Positions 28,031 through 35,991 of a stretch of 64,000 nt of DNA are shown here, piece by piece. The stretch spans positions 372,001 to 436,000 of the forward strand of contig JBAYRL010000002.1 in the NCBI GenBank assembly GCA_041676705.1. The letters run 5' to 3'. Position numbers and translations under genes: made by a program. Source of the DNA: Acidimicrobiia bacterium (GTDB lineage Bacteria; Actinomycetota; Acidimicrobiia; Acidimicrobiales; SKKL01). Numbering within the stretch: position 1 is the stretch's first letter; every line of letters begins with the position of its first letter. Under the pieces are notes generated by a model that saw nothing but the letters and a program-made list of their open reading frames with translations, had not been told where the DNA came from and did no database searches.

Positions 28031-28105
28031 GTTTGGGGCCGGGTTCGTCTTCGCTCCCCGCAGGTTCAGGCGACCAGTTAGTGGCCTGCGGATCTATGCA
28101 TCCCC
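28031..28105 (-). ncRNA. Structured 5' leader element, copy C
   Basis: Before the gene starting at 27966. Minus strand: GGGGATG, perfect 7-bp hairpin CCGCAGG/CCTGCGG (28085-28091 with 28058-28064), loop CTAACTGGTCGCCTGAA, then GACGAACCCGGCCCC. Here the pseudoknot is only TCG/CGA. Downstream, ACCCGGC can instead pair with GCCGGGT 10 bases later, and a GTGAC/GTCAC hairpin lies just before the AGGAG site. The rest of the 303-base gap 27967-28269 is the next gene's terminator; no palindromic box is seen. Confidence 0.7.
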
Positions 28106-28182
28106 AGTCACCCTGAAACGGGTGGCGTTTCAAGAATACATTACGATTTCATGTCGCGTCGATAGGTTTTTGTCATATTGGA

Positions 28183-28220
28183 CGAAAAATCAAACGGAGA
28201 GCCCCATGAGAGCCCTCCGT
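28183..28220 (-). terminator. Rho-independent terminator of the fourth surface-protein gene
   Basis: Stem ACGGAG/CTCCGT (28215-28220 with 28194-28199 as read on the minus strand) extended by inner GCTC/GGGC pairs across a single mismatch, followed by TTGATTTTTCG on the minus strand, 50 bases after the stop. Confidence 0.7.
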
Positions 28221-28269
28221 TAGTACTGCTTATTTAGTTGTGTAATTCAGAAGTGCCTAGTGCTGCTAT

Positions 28270-30006
28270 TTAGTTGCCAGCGTTGAAACGACGGCGGCCA
28301 AACAACACGAAGGCAGCTCCAGCAGTCATCAGCACACCAGCCAGGCTCAACACGGTTGAGGTGTTAGAACCAGTCTTGGGCAAGGTCTGCTTGGCAACCG
28401 TGGTAGGCGTTACCACTGTGTCGAGCACTTCAGGCTCGGTGGTGGTTGGTGCCTCGGTAGTGGTGGTTGGCTCTTCATCAATGCCACCAACCTCTTCAGT
28501 GGTCGAGGTGGTGCTGGTGGGCTGCTCTGGAATGGTCGGCGTAGGTGGTGGAATCTCACCAAAGGTGTTGGTTACAACTACGCACCGATCCGCGATTCCA
28601 CCTGCAAAGGGAACGATCACCCCATCACCACTTACTGGATGCAAGCAGTATGTCTCATCGTCCTTGCCAACAACCGCCGATGACTGATTTGGATTTTGCG
28701 CATCGACAGTGTAGCTAGGACTGCTCCACCGGTACCCAGCAGGCAACAGCGAGTCAGACGGAGTCGTTTCCGTTACCGTGCAGGGGCTTGCTCCTTCGGG
28801 AATATTGTCGAAGAAGGCGCGCTGACCCACATCAAAGGTTTGAGTGGCGATATATGGAACACCGTCTTCAACCTCGCATGAGATTGAAACCGTAAAACGA
28901 GGCTCCTCCGAGCTGGGTAGCTCTACGCCTGAAACATTCGGAATGTCTTTGGATACTTCCAAAGACCAAGTTTCTGGCTCTGGTTCGGGTTCGTCTTCAC
29001 AATCTTCAGCGGTCCAGAGGAACTTCCAGCCCTGGTTCAGCCCGGTTACCGGATGCAAACCTGAGTCTTCCGGAGATCCGTCGTTCGTGAGCTTGCCATC
29101 CTCCCAAAGAGCAGCAACCGCATTCTTATCGGCTTGAGTAGTGTAACGGTAGATATCAATCTGAAGAGCACCGCACTCAGCCAACACCTCTAGAACAGCT
29201 TCATTGCTATCCAGAACGTCCAGGAGGTAATCCGGCGTAGTTACTTGACTGGTGACAAACGCTTGACCGCCGGCCCAGATCGAATCCCAGTTGGCATTCG
29301 GTTCACGGGTTCCATGTCCGTCTGCGTAGTTGTCTGGAAGCCGCCAAGCAACAGTGATGAACTCTACGACGGGATCAGGCGTACAAGACACTTGTTCTTC
29401 ACTTGTTAATTCACGAGTGCCGTTTTCTGTTTCCGTTGTGGCATTCTTGTGATCCAACACCCACGTTTTATGATTCGGGTGGTTGACCCACTTGTACGGG
29501 GTCGTGGTCATGGTGCGCGTCTGGTGTACAACCTGACCCTCACAATCTAGGTCACCATCAACCCATTCCGAATGCGTCACCTTCGGTCCGGGAGGATTAG
29601 GCGCAGGAAGCTTGCAGCCGTTAGCTAGAATTTCAGCTCCAGTAGCTGATTCCCCATTCGGGCCAGTAAAGACCTTACCTAAATTCTTCCCTTTATATGT
29701 TTTCGTCTGCTGACCAGACTGATATTCGAACGAAGGAATAATGTCGTTTCGGTGGCTATCGTGGCCGTTAACAATTCCATTTGCGTTGGGTGAATTAGTG
29801 GTCCATGAATTTGCATTGTTGTTGTGGCAAATGGTGATGTTGTTGCCCGGATTATTCTTTCCGTTTCCTTGGCCGCCACCACCTGTGTAAGCTTCGGCGA
29901 AAGGTGAGAAGGTTACAAGGCTTGCAAGCAGCGCCAGGGCCAGCAGGGCGGTGCTTAATATCTTGCCTCGGCCCGCATCTGGCTTCGGCTTGGGACTAAT
30001 TCCCAT
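28270..30006 (-). CDS. Secreted LPKTG-anchored surface protein
   Basis: 578 residues from ATG 30006 (AAGGAG nine bases before it; an in-frame start 36 bases further up has no such site). Signal peptide ends near residue 40 (FSPFAEA). An N-terminal Gly/Asn-rich part with ITICHNNNANSW...HDSHRNDI resembles secreted His/Asn-rich modules. A central region has TWSLEVSKDIPNVSG...FTVSISCEVEDG, a DUF5979/Cna_B-like domain ending RCVVVTNTF. The tail is a Thr-rich linker with EEVGGIDEEPTTTTEAPTTT, LPKTG, helix, RRRFNAGN. The last about 100 residues are almost identical to those of the next gene. Confidence 0.83.
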   Translation of the reverse strand: MGISPKPKPDAGRGKILSTALLALALLASLVTFSPFAEAYTGGGGQGNGKNNPGNNITICHNNNANSWTTNSPNANGIVNGHDSHRNDIIPSFEYQSGQQTKTYKGKNLGKVFTGPNGESATGAEILANGCKLPAPNPPGPKVTHSEWVDGDLDCEGQVVHQTRTMTTTPYKWVNHPNHKTWVLDHKNATTETENGTRELTSEEQVSCTPDPVVEFITVAWRLPDNYADGHGTREPNANWDSIWAGGQAFVTSQVTTPDYLLDVLDSNEAVLEVLAECGALQIDIYRYTTQADKNAVAALWEDGKLTNDGSPEDSGLHPVTGLNQGWKFLWTAEDCEDEPEPEPETWSLEVSKDIPNVSGVELPSSEEPRFTVSISCEVEDGVPYIATQTFDVGQRAFFDNIPEGASPCTVTETTPSDSLLPAGYRWSSPSYTVDAQNPNQSSAVVGKDDETYCLHPVSGDGVIVPFAGGIADRCVVVTNTFGEIPPPTPTIPEQPTSTTSTTEEVGGIDEEPTTTTEAPTTTEPEVLDTVVTPTTVAKQTLPKTGSNTSTVLSLAGVLMTAGAAFVLFGRRRFNAGN

Positions 30007-30073
30007 TTGGTCGGTCTCCTTGACGTGACTCTCTTTTGTCACCGGATACCAAATCCCACAGCACCCGGCTTAA

Positions 30074-30147
30074 CGTCGGGGCCGGGTTCGCTCTAGCTCG
30101 ACACAGACCTAAGCGACCAATTAGCAGTCTGTGCGTCGATGCTCCCC
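30074..30147 (-). ncRNA. Structured 5' leader element, copy D
   Basis: Before the gene starting at 30006. Minus strand: GGGGAGC, 7-bp hairpin CACAGAC/GTCTGTG (30127-30133 with 30102-30108), loop CTAATTGGTCGCTTAG, then GAGCGAACCCGGCCCC; TCGC can pair with GCGA. As in copies C and E, ACCCGGC can alternatively pair with a downstream GCCGGGT, and a GTGAC/GTCAC hairpin precedes AAGGAG. The other bases of the 500-base gap 30007-30509 hold palindromic boxes and the next terminator. Confidence 0.72.
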
Positions 30148-30194
30148 GGTAATCAAATCAACACAAACGCGATCCGATTACCACGTACAACATT

Positions 30195-30370
30195 AACCAC
30201 TCACAGTGAGAATGTCTATAGACAAAACACCGATGAGCCTAAAGGACTACTCGGCTCTCCGCTTGAAACCTATAAATCTGCCTTTGCCAGGCCGTCTAGA
30301 GCTAACCACTTACGCTCAAGTGCCACCAAGAGCAACCATCATTACCGAATATCACCACGCAGAGTGGTTA
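30195..30370. promoter_or_regulatory. Palindromic boxes upstream of leader D
   Basis: AACCACTCACAGTGAG at 30195-30210 and CACCACGCAGAGTGGTTA at 30353-30370, with a half-site AACCACTTACGCTC near 30304. Spacing of the two full boxes (about 158 bases) resembles that upstream of leader B. A separate 10-bp palindrome GTCTATAGAC lies at 30214-30223. Confidence 0.5.
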
Positions 30371-30428
30371 CATCTCTCGATTGACCGTCCAGCAAAACAC
30401 CAACGCCGGCAGATCGCTCATGCTTCAG

Positions 30429-30464
30429 CAAACAAAAGTGCGGGGCCCATGTGAGCCCCGCACT
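30429..30464 (-). terminator. Rho-independent terminator of the fifth surface-protein gene
   Basis: Perfect 10-bp stem AGTGCGGGGC/GCCCCGCACT (30437-30446 with 30455-30464), 8-base loop, then TTTTGTTTGC on the minus strand. Confidence 0.85.
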
Positions 30465-30509
30465 AAGTGCTAACTATTCAATTTTGTTGATATTAAGCAG
30501 TCAACTTGT

Positions 30510-32339
30510 TTAGTTGCTGGCGTTGAAACGGCGGCGACCAAACAACACGAAGGCAGCTCCGGCGGTAAGCAATGCACCAGCCAGGCTCAACACGGTTGAG
30601 GTGTTAGAACCAGTCTTTGGCAAGGTCTGCTTCGCAACCGTGGTAGGCGTTACCACTGTGTCGAGCACTTCAGGCTCGGTAGTGGTTGGTGCCTCGGTGG
30701 TGGTGGTTGGCTCTTCATCAATGCCGCCAACCTCTTCAGTGGTTGAGGTGGTGGGCGGAACCGTTGACGTGGTGGGCTGCTCTGGAATGGTGGGGATTGT
30801 CACAATGGTGCAACGGTTGTGAACGTCCACATCTTCAATGACGTTGGCTGCCCGTGGAACAACAGGCATTTCAACCATTTCACAAGACCAGCCGCTTGGG
30901 TTAGTGAAAGTTTCGCTTACCTCATAGTCAGTGCCCATAGGCACTTCAAGCGGAGCCTTGGTATCCTCGTCGCCGAGCATTTCTCCTTGCGTGTTAAACC
31001 GCCACGTCTTGGAAAGCTCTCCGGCCGTGATGGTAATCCGGGCTTCGCCATCAGACGGTACGCTGTTTCCTTCACCAAAGTCCCAGGTCTTAGATGGTTG
31101 CACCAGATATGTGCACCCGCCTTCAACGAGCTCCTCGTAGGTTGCTTCACGATATGTCGTCACTGGCTCGCCAACCGGGACTTCTTCGCCAGGGACATAC
31201 TTGCCTTCCGCGTCACTCCAGACGAACGGCGTCTCGTACGAGGTCGTTACAATCGTCCACTTTTCAGCATCGCATGAGAGGGTCTCAATCACATCAGTGC
31301 GAGTGGTGTCCTCAGGCTTTTCGGCGCATTCCTGGCCCGAATCCTTGGGATCAAGTTCGGTCTTCCAGATGTAGCTGCGACCTTTCTTATTCCACCCACT
31401 AGGAATGTCCGAGCCCCACTTGTAACTATCTTGCAAAGAGGCCGTTACCGTGGTCCAACCATTCTGTTTTGAGGTGGTGTAGTTGATACCGGGAGTCTGT
31501 GGGAGGTTCAACGATGCTGGATCGTCACAGGTAGCCGGGTTGACTGTAGGAGTTACGGGAACCACCGGGGTCTTACACTGCTTGCCAGTCAACTTCGCAA
31601 TACTGAACGTCCAGGTTCTCTGAACATTATTCCCAAAGGTTACATTCGCAGCGGGCGTCGCCGTGACCTTTGTTTTCCCGTTCTCTACGGTCTCATGCCA
31701 GGTGTAGTAGTCCGATACAGACTTGGTGATCACACCGGGAGCGTCACAGGTGGCAGGTGTAGCCGACGCGGTGGGGCAGTCGATCGGCTCATTCACGGTC
31801 TTTGCATTACCAAAGGGCTGCCACCCGTCACCGTCTGGCGGTGTACTCCGGTAACCGGTCGTTTCGGGTGGGCCGTCCACCTCACGAGTAACTCCGGTGG
31901 CAACATACTTATATTCGGTAGTTATCTTCCGGTAGTACGTCTTATCCCACCAAGACCCAGTTTCCCATTCTTCCAGCACTGCGTTGTGTGATCCTTCGGA
32001 AGGGCTGGGTTGACCCCAGACTGGGCCAGCGCCGGGGTAATCCTCCCAATCGAACGTGTCGTAAGTGGTCCACCACCAACCGCTCTTTTCTTGGAACACT
32101 CCCTTAACCCACTTCTCATATTGATGTTGGGTTACGGTCGTAGGGCGCTTGTACATGCGTTGCTCAACTTGAACCGAGCACTCGTTCTTGCCACCACTGC
32201 CTTCGTGTCCGCCTCGGGCACCAGCATCGGCTAAGGGTGAGAAGGTTACAAGGCTTGCAAGCAGCGCCAGGGCCAGCAGGGCGGTGCTTAATATCTTGCC
32301 TCGACCGGCATCCGGTCGAGACTTGGGGTTCGTACCCAT
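30510..32339 (-). CDS. Secreted LPKTG-anchored surface protein
   Basis: 609 residues; ATG with AGGAG seven bases before it. Signal peptide ends near residue 38 (FSPLADA) and is nearly the same as in the neighbouring gene. A Trp/Tyr-rich N-terminal region (WWWTTYDTFDWEDYPGAG) follows, then two Cys-bounded modules (CDAPGVITKSV... and CDDPASLNLPQ...), a third ending DTTRTDVIETLSCDAEKW, and an immunoglobulin-like module (SKTWDFGEGNSVPSDGEARITIT...GWSCEM) related to one in the gene at 26593-27966. Thr-rich linker with EVGGIDEE, LPKTG, hydrophobic helix, RRRFNASN. Ligand unknown; no thioester motif seen. Confidence 0.83.
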   Translation of the reverse strand: MGTNPKSRPDAGRGKILSTALLALALLASLVTFSPLADAGARGGHEGSGGKNECSVQVEQRMYKRPTTVTQHQYEKWVKGVFQEKSGWWWTTYDTFDWEDYPGAGPVWGQPSPSEGSHNAVLEEWETGSWWDKTYYRKITTEYKYVATGVTREVDGPPETTGYRSTPPDGDGWQPFGNAKTVNEPIDCPTASATPATCDAPGVITKSVSDYYTWHETVENGKTKVTATPAANVTFGNNVQRTWTFSIAKLTGKQCKTPVVPVTPTVNPATCDDPASLNLPQTPGINYTTSKQNGWTTVTASLQDSYKWGSDIPSGWNKKGRSYIWKTELDPKDSGQECAEKPEDTTRTDVIETLSCDAEKWTIVTTSYETPFVWSDAEGKYVPGEEVPVGEPVTTYREATYEELVEGGCTYLVQPSKTWDFGEGNSVPSDGEARITITAGELSKTWRFNTQGEMLGDEDTKAPLEVPMGTDYEVSETFTNPSGWSCEMVEMPVVPRAANVIEDVDVHNRCTIVTIPTIPEQPTTSTVPPTTSTTEEVGGIDEEPTTTTEAPTTTEPEVLDTVVTPTTVAKQTLPKTGSNTSTVLSLAGALLTAGAAFVLFGRRRFNASN

Positions 32340-32405
32340 AAATGGTCTCCTAGACGTGACTTACAAAATGTCACCGGATACCAAATCCCACAGCACCCGG
32401 CTTAA

Positions 32406-32479
32406 CGTCGGGGCCGGGTTCGCTCTCGCTCCCCACAAGCTCAAGCGACCAGTTAGCAGCCTGTGGATCAACACTCCCC
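32406..32479 (-). ncRNA. Structured 5' leader element, copy E
   Basis: Before the gene starting at 32339. Minus strand: GGGGAG, hairpin CCACAGG/CTTGTGG (32460-32466 with 32433-32439, one G-U pair, extendable by two pairs), loop CTAACTGGTCGCTTGAG, then GAGCGAACCCGGCCCC with the TCGC/GCGA pseudoknot option. The stretch from here to the start codon is almost identical to copy D, with the same alternative hairpin and the GTGAC/GTCAC stem before AGGAG. The other bases of the 410-base gap 32340-32751 carry palindromic boxes and no gene. Confidence 0.72.
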
Positions 32480-32524
32480 TGCCAGCCAAAACACCCAAAG
32501 GGCTGTGACTGACACAACACAAGT

Positions 32525-32709
32525 TAACCACTCAGAGTGGTAAAAGCCATAGCCCGAACCAATATTAGGCCGAATGACTTATACGGCTGAACCACCAACA
32601 AGACGGTAAATTCAGCCCTATTTCTTTACAAATGCCCAGGTAGAAGCGGGTTTAAGCTACAACCACCTAGAGTGGCCAGAGGTTTACCCGTTGGCCACTC
32701 ACAGTGATA
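32525..32709. promoter_or_regulatory. Three palindromic boxes upstream of leader E
   Basis: TAACCACTCAGAGTGGTAA at 32525-32543 (the best copy of the box), AACCACCTAGAGTGGCC at 32661-32677 and GGCCACTCACAGTGATA at 32693-32709. The first is followed on the minus strand by GTGGTTAACTTGT and lies about 45 bases upstream of leader E, fitting a promoter or operator. Confidence 0.55.
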
Positions 32710-32751
32710 ATTACTCTTTTAATTCAACCCAGAAGCTCGCTGAAAAGTAGT

Positions 32752-35241
32752 TCAAGCCCCTGAAATGTGCAGCTCGCCATCGACAACACTCACCTTCACT
32801 GTGGCACCATCGGCCACCTGGCCATCGAGAATCATCAGCGCCAAAGCATCGCCCAACTCACGCTGGATAACCCGCTTCAATGGCCGAGCCCCAAAAGCCG
32901 GATCATAACCAAGCGCTGCCAAATGTGCTGACGCTTCACTACTAACCACCAGCGTTATACGGCGCTCAGCCAAACGCACCCGCAACCGATCTAGCTGAAT
33001 ATCAATAATCCGGCGCAGATCGTCTTCGTCTAGGGCACGGAAACGCACAATGTCGTCCACCCGGTTGATGAACTCGGGCTTAAAGAAATCACGCGGATCG
33101 CCAGGCAGGTTCGAGGTCATGATAAGCACCACGTTGGTGAAATTCACCGTGCGGCCCTGACCATCGGTTAGTCGCCCATCATCCAACAGTTGCAACAACA
33201 CGTTGAATACATCGGCGTGCGCCTTCTCAATTTCATCCAGCAACACCACCGCATAGGGCCTGCGCCGCACCGCTTCGGTTAGCTGGCCACCTTCGTCGTA
33301 ACCCACATAACCCGGAGGGGCACCAATTAGGCGACTAACCGAATGCTTCTCCATGTACTCCGACATGTCGATGCGCACCATGGCCCGCTCATCATCAAAG
33401 AGGAAATCAGCCAACGAACGGGCCAACTCGGTTTTACCCACTCCAGTGGGGCCCAAGAACAGGAACGAACCAATTGGCCGATCAGGGTCGGAAAGCCCGG
33501 CCCGGCTACGACGAATAGCATTCGCCACCACACCAACGGCGGCTTCTTGGCCAATAACCCGTTCTCCTAGTACCTCTTCAAGACGAACCAGTTTGGCCAT
33601 CTCGCCTTCCATCAAACGAGAAACCGGCACCCCAGTCCACTTCGACACCACCTCGGCAATGTCTTCCTCGTCGACCTCTTCTTTCAGCATCTTCTCATCG
33701 GCCTGCAACACCGCCAACGCCTCGGTGGCTTCTTCCACCTCACGCTCAAGCGCCGGCAGCTGCCCATATCGAATTTCAGCGGCACGCTCTAAGTCATCTT
33801 CACGTTCAAGCTCAACTCGTTTGGATTCCAGGGTTGACTTCAACTCTTGAATCCGAGAAATGGCGTCTTTTTCGGCCTGCCAATGCGCCACCATGCCCGA
33901 CTTTTGCTCGCGCAGTTCCGCAAGCTCGGCATCAAGAGCACTTAGACGCTCTGCCGAAGCGGCATCGGTTTCTTTAGCCAGCGCTACCCGCTCAATTTCG
34001 AGTTGGCGGATGCGTCGCTCGACCACATCTATCTCGGTGGGCATCGAGTCGATCTCGATCCGCAGCTTAGAAGCCGCCTCATCCACCAAGTCGATAGCTT
34101 TATCGGGCAAGAACCGCCCAGTTATATAGCGATCAGACAACACGCCCGCCGCCACGAGCGCCGCGTCTTGAATCCGTACCCCGTGGTGAACCTCGTAACG
34201 CTCTTTTAAGCCGCGCAGAATGCCAATGGAATCTTCCACAGTGGGTTCACCCACAAAAACCTGTTGGAAACGACGTTCAAGGGCCGGGTCTTTTTCAATA
34301 TGTTCACGAAACTCGTCGAGCGTGGTAGCGCCAATCATGCGCAGCTCGCCACGGGCCAGCATGGGTTTAATCATGTTGCCCGCATCCATGGCGCCTTCGG
34401 CAGCCCCGGCACCCACAATGGTGTGCAGCTCGTCGATAAAGGTAATCACTTCGCCCTCAGCATCGGTAATTTCCTTCAAGACCGCCTTTAAGCGCTCTTC
34501 AAACTCACCCCGATATTTGGCACCGGCCACCATAGAAGAAAGGTCGAGCGAGATAAGTCGCTTGTTCTTTAAGCTCTCGGGCACATCACCCTCGGCAATA
34601 CGGCCCGCTAGGCCCTCCACAATGGCGGTTTTACCCACACCAGGCTCACCGATAAGAACCGGGTTGTTTTTGGTGCGACGGCTAAGCACCTGAATGGTGC
34701 GGCGGATCTCTTCATCACGACCAATAACCGGGTCGAGCTTGCCCGCCCGAGCGGCTTCGGTGAGATCGCGGCCATATTTTTCTAGGGCCTGATACTGGTC
34801 TTCTGGGTTCTGGCTGGTGACCCGGTGGCTACCCCGCACCTCACGCAAGGCCACCAACAGGTCTTCACGGTTGATCTGGAGATGGTCGGCTAGCGCTAGC
34901 AGTAGGTGTTCGGTAGAGATGTATTCATCACCCAGCTCGGCCCGAGCCTTGTCGGCCTCATCAAGGGTGCGGGTGAAATCTCGTGACGCCCTGGCTTCTG
35001 AACCATAGGCCTTTGGCAGTTTGTCGATGGCGTCGTTGGTTTTATTCCGCAAGCTAAGCGGGGTGACCCCCAGCTTTTGCAGAATCGGAAGGACGACGCC
35101 TTCTTCTTGACCCAGCAGGGCCGCCACCAAATGGTCGGGGGTAACTTCGGGGTTCGAATTATCTCGGGCGGCACTAATAGCCGCGTTAACTGCCTCTTGG
35201 GTTTTTAAGGTCCAATGATTGGGATCAAGAGCCATTGACAT
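32752..35241 (-). CDS. clpB: ATP-dependent disaggregase ClpB
   Basis: 829-residue AAA+ chaperone that dissolves protein aggregates with DnaK, DnaJ and GrpE. N-terminal Clp repeat (HWTLKTQEAVNAAISAARD...TPDHLVAALLGQ), first ATPase domain with GEPGVGKTAIVEGLA, a long coiled middle domain (about residues 400-530) that distinguishes ClpB from ClpA, second ATPase domain with GPTGVGKTELARSLADFLF, and the C-terminal small domain FINRVDDIVRFRAL. Start ATG 35241 follows AAGAAAG. I found no clear HspR (HAIR) site in its upstream region. Confidence 0.95.
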   Translation of the reverse strand: MSMALDPNHWTLKTQEAVNAAISAARDNSNPEVTPDHLVAALLGQEEGVVLPILQKLGVTPLSLRNKTNDAIDKLPKAYGSEARASRDFTRTLDEADKARAELGDEYISTEHLLLALADHLQINREDLLVALREVRGSHRVTSQNPEDQYQALEKYGRDLTEAARAGKLDPVIGRDEEIRRTIQVLSRRTKNNPVLIGEPGVGKTAIVEGLAGRIAEGDVPESLKNKRLISLDLSSMVAGAKYRGEFEERLKAVLKEITDAEGEVITFIDELHTIVGAGAAEGAMDAGNMIKPMLARGELRMIGATTLDEFREHIEKDPALERRFQQVFVGEPTVEDSIGILRGLKERYEVHHGVRIQDAALVAAGVLSDRYITGRFLPDKAIDLVDEAASKLRIEIDSMPTEIDVVERRIRQLEIERVALAKETDAASAERLSALDAELAELREQKSGMVAHWQAEKDAISRIQELKSTLESKRVELEREDDLERAAEIRYGQLPALEREVEEATEALAVLQADEKMLKEEVDEEDIAEVVSKWTGVPVSRLMEGEMAKLVRLEEVLGERVIGQEAAVGVVANAIRRSRAGLSDPDRPIGSFLFLGPTGVGKTELARSLADFLFDDERAMVRIDMSEYMEKHSVSRLIGAPPGYVGYDEGGQLTEAVRRRPYAVVLLDEIEKAHADVFNVLLQLLDDGRLTDGQGRTVNFTNVVLIMTSNLPGDPRDFFKPEFINRVDDIVRFRALDEDDLRRIIDIQLDRLRVRLAERRITLVVSSEASAHLAALGYDPAFGARPLKRVIQRELGDALALMILDGQVADGATVKVSVVDGELHISGA

Positions 35242-35456
35242 CACACTTTCTTCTAAAAATTAACCTAGAAAACAAACTCGAAGAACACGATTCAATTAAC
35301 AATGCCGCACCCGCCTGGCTCGCAGGTTTCTGCCAAGCGCTTCTAATTCATTCAACAGTTTTTGTTGCAGTTTCATGCCAAGGCGAGCTGGGTCGGTTCA
35401 TCTTGCGGCAGCCGTAGGCGCCGGGTTGGCAGCAGCGGTGGCTTGTTTCCGTTGCG

Positions 35457-35870
35457 TTATCGAAAAATGCGGCTGTTCACCTGTCCGGTTGCCACAAGAT
35501 TCTCGTTGGCATCTGTAACGTGCACTTCAGTGAGCGTCGCCGAACGAGTCCGGTGCACAACCTTGCCTGCCGCCGTGAGGTCGGTTTGTGCTGAGACTAG
35601 GTAGTTCACTGCGAGGTTTGCCGTCGCACCTCCGGAGGCTTCATCATCGGGCGAGATGCCAGATGCCGAGGCGGCAGCACCCACAATGTCGATCAAAGTA
35701 GCGATGACGCCCCCATGCAGCACGTTGGGAATAGTGGTCAGTTCTTCAGAAAACGGCATCGTCAGCGTAACTTGATCTACTTCTGCCGATCGTACCGAAA
35801 TGCCCAGGGCCCGCGCTACGGGTGATTGGAGAACGACATTCTCGATCCAGTGCTGTGCAAGCGGGTGCAT
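35457..35870 (-). CDS. PaaI-type hotdog thioesterase
   Basis: 137 residues with the single hotdog domain of PaaI/YbgC-like acyl-CoA thioesterases: TTIPNVLHGGVIATLIDIVGAAAS is the helix carrying the HGG motif, followed by NLAVNYLVSAQTDLTAAGKVVHRTRSATLTEVHVTD. Such enzymes hydrolyse aryl- or acyl-CoA thioesters. Start ATG 35870 has GAGGAG upstream; a TTG 18 bases before is less likely. It begins a four-gene accessory segment between clpB and the dnaK operon. Confidence 0.85.
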   Translation of the reverse strand: MHPLAQHWIENVVLQSPVARALGISVRSAEVDQVTLTMPFSEELTTIPNVLHGGVIATLIDIVGAAASASGISPDDEASGGATANLAVNYLVSAQTDLTAAGKVVHRTRSATLTEVHVTDANENLVATGQVNSRIFR

Positions 35871-35991
35871 GTTGGACTCACTCCTCAAAGTTTGAGACGA
35901 CTGGCTTCTTGGCGATCCAGCGTGGTCTCTTCATCAGCGCCTGTCGATAACCTCCCAGGTCATGCTCTCAAAATTATCAAGGCCCTATCCC

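Noticed and set aside
23042..32751. CRISPR-like array formed by the recurring palindromic boxes and leaders
   Set aside because: The copies are spaced by kilobases with genes between them, and the spacing is irregular; no spacer-repeat regularity or cas gene is present.
35236..35456. HspR (HAIR) site upstream of clpB
   Set aside because: I looked for CTTGAGT-N7-ACTCAAG on both strands and found only partial TTGAAT-like pieces without the inverted partner.
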